The notes beneath the pieces were generated by a model, which was not told where the DNA came from, ran no database searches, and worked only from the letters and a program-made list of their open reading frames with translations. The translations under genes were made by a program, and so were the position numbers. Shown piece by piece: positions 6,303 through 6,333 of a DNA stretch of 6,333 bases (within the stretch, counting starts at the first letter, position 1; each line of letters begins with the position of its first letter). Origin of the DNA: Ruminococcaceae bacterium UBA2857 (GTDB lineage: Bacteria > Bacillota > Clostridia > Oscillospirales > Acutalibacteraceae); the NCBI GenBank assembly GCA_002350705.1, contig DEFH01000028.1:22540-28872 (forward strand). The letters are read 5' to 3'.

Positions 6303-6333
6303 TGGTGCGGATAACAGGACTTGAACCTGCATG
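6303..6333 (-). tRNA. tRNA gene, 3' part only (possibly tRNA-Leu), cut by window edge
   Basis: Read on the minus strand the segment has a 5-bp T-stem (GCAGG/CCTGT, one G-U) around the T-loop TTCAAGT, a 7-base acceptor strand TATCCGC, discriminator A and an encoded CCA (6303-6305). The anticodon lies outside the window. The 5' acceptor strand should read GCGGATA; with discriminator A this fits a leucine tRNA best, but the amino acid is a guess. Confidence 0.88.

Noticed and set aside
1..6333. Mobile element, CRISPR array, phage or defence cassette
   Set aside because: No transposase, integrase, regularly spaced repeats or flanking terminal repeats; the tRNA at the right edge shows no att-like duplicate within the window.

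Overview
The window looks like a core-genome stretch from a low-to-mid GC Gram-positive anaerobe of the Firmicutes/Bacillota, probably a Clostridia/Ruminococcus-type gut or rumen bacterium. The reasons are sigma-A type promoters, strong AGGAGG ribosome binding sites, a perfect CIRCE operator before groES-groEL, a 3' CCA encoded in the tRNA gene, and a secreted CotH-family protein carrying an InlB-type (Listeria-Bacteroides) repeat, a combination common in ruminococci. The genus assignment is inference.

Layout. The left three quarters (1-4784) is read on the minus strand. In transcription order it holds groES and groEL (one heat-shock operon with a CIRCE-covered promoter and a hairpin terminator), a 332-residue protein with a TTG start whose C-terminal part resembles the MmcB-like PD-(D/E)XK nuclease fold, and a secreted CotH-family kinase-like protein that runs off the left edge. 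The last two genes each have a recognisable promoter, so they can be expressed apart from groESL.

The right quarter is read on the plus strand. From a 220-bp divergent control region, metA (homoserine O-acyltransferase) is transcribed with a 69-codon acidic ORF of unknown function behind it, ending at a rho-independent terminator. A tRNA gene enters from the right edge on the minus strand and has its own terminator just after its CCA end, so the two units converge on back-to-back terminators.

How the genes work together. groES and groEL form the chaperonin. metA commits homoserine to methionine synthesis, and residue Glu111 predicts acetyl-CoA rather than succinyl-CoA as donor. The other genes have no evident functional link to these. 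I see no mobile element, CRISPR array, phage or defence cassette. The least explained items are the MmcB-like protein with an altered active-site motif, the acidic mini-protein with an internal duplication behind metA, and nested inverted repeats between the divergent groES and metA promoters.
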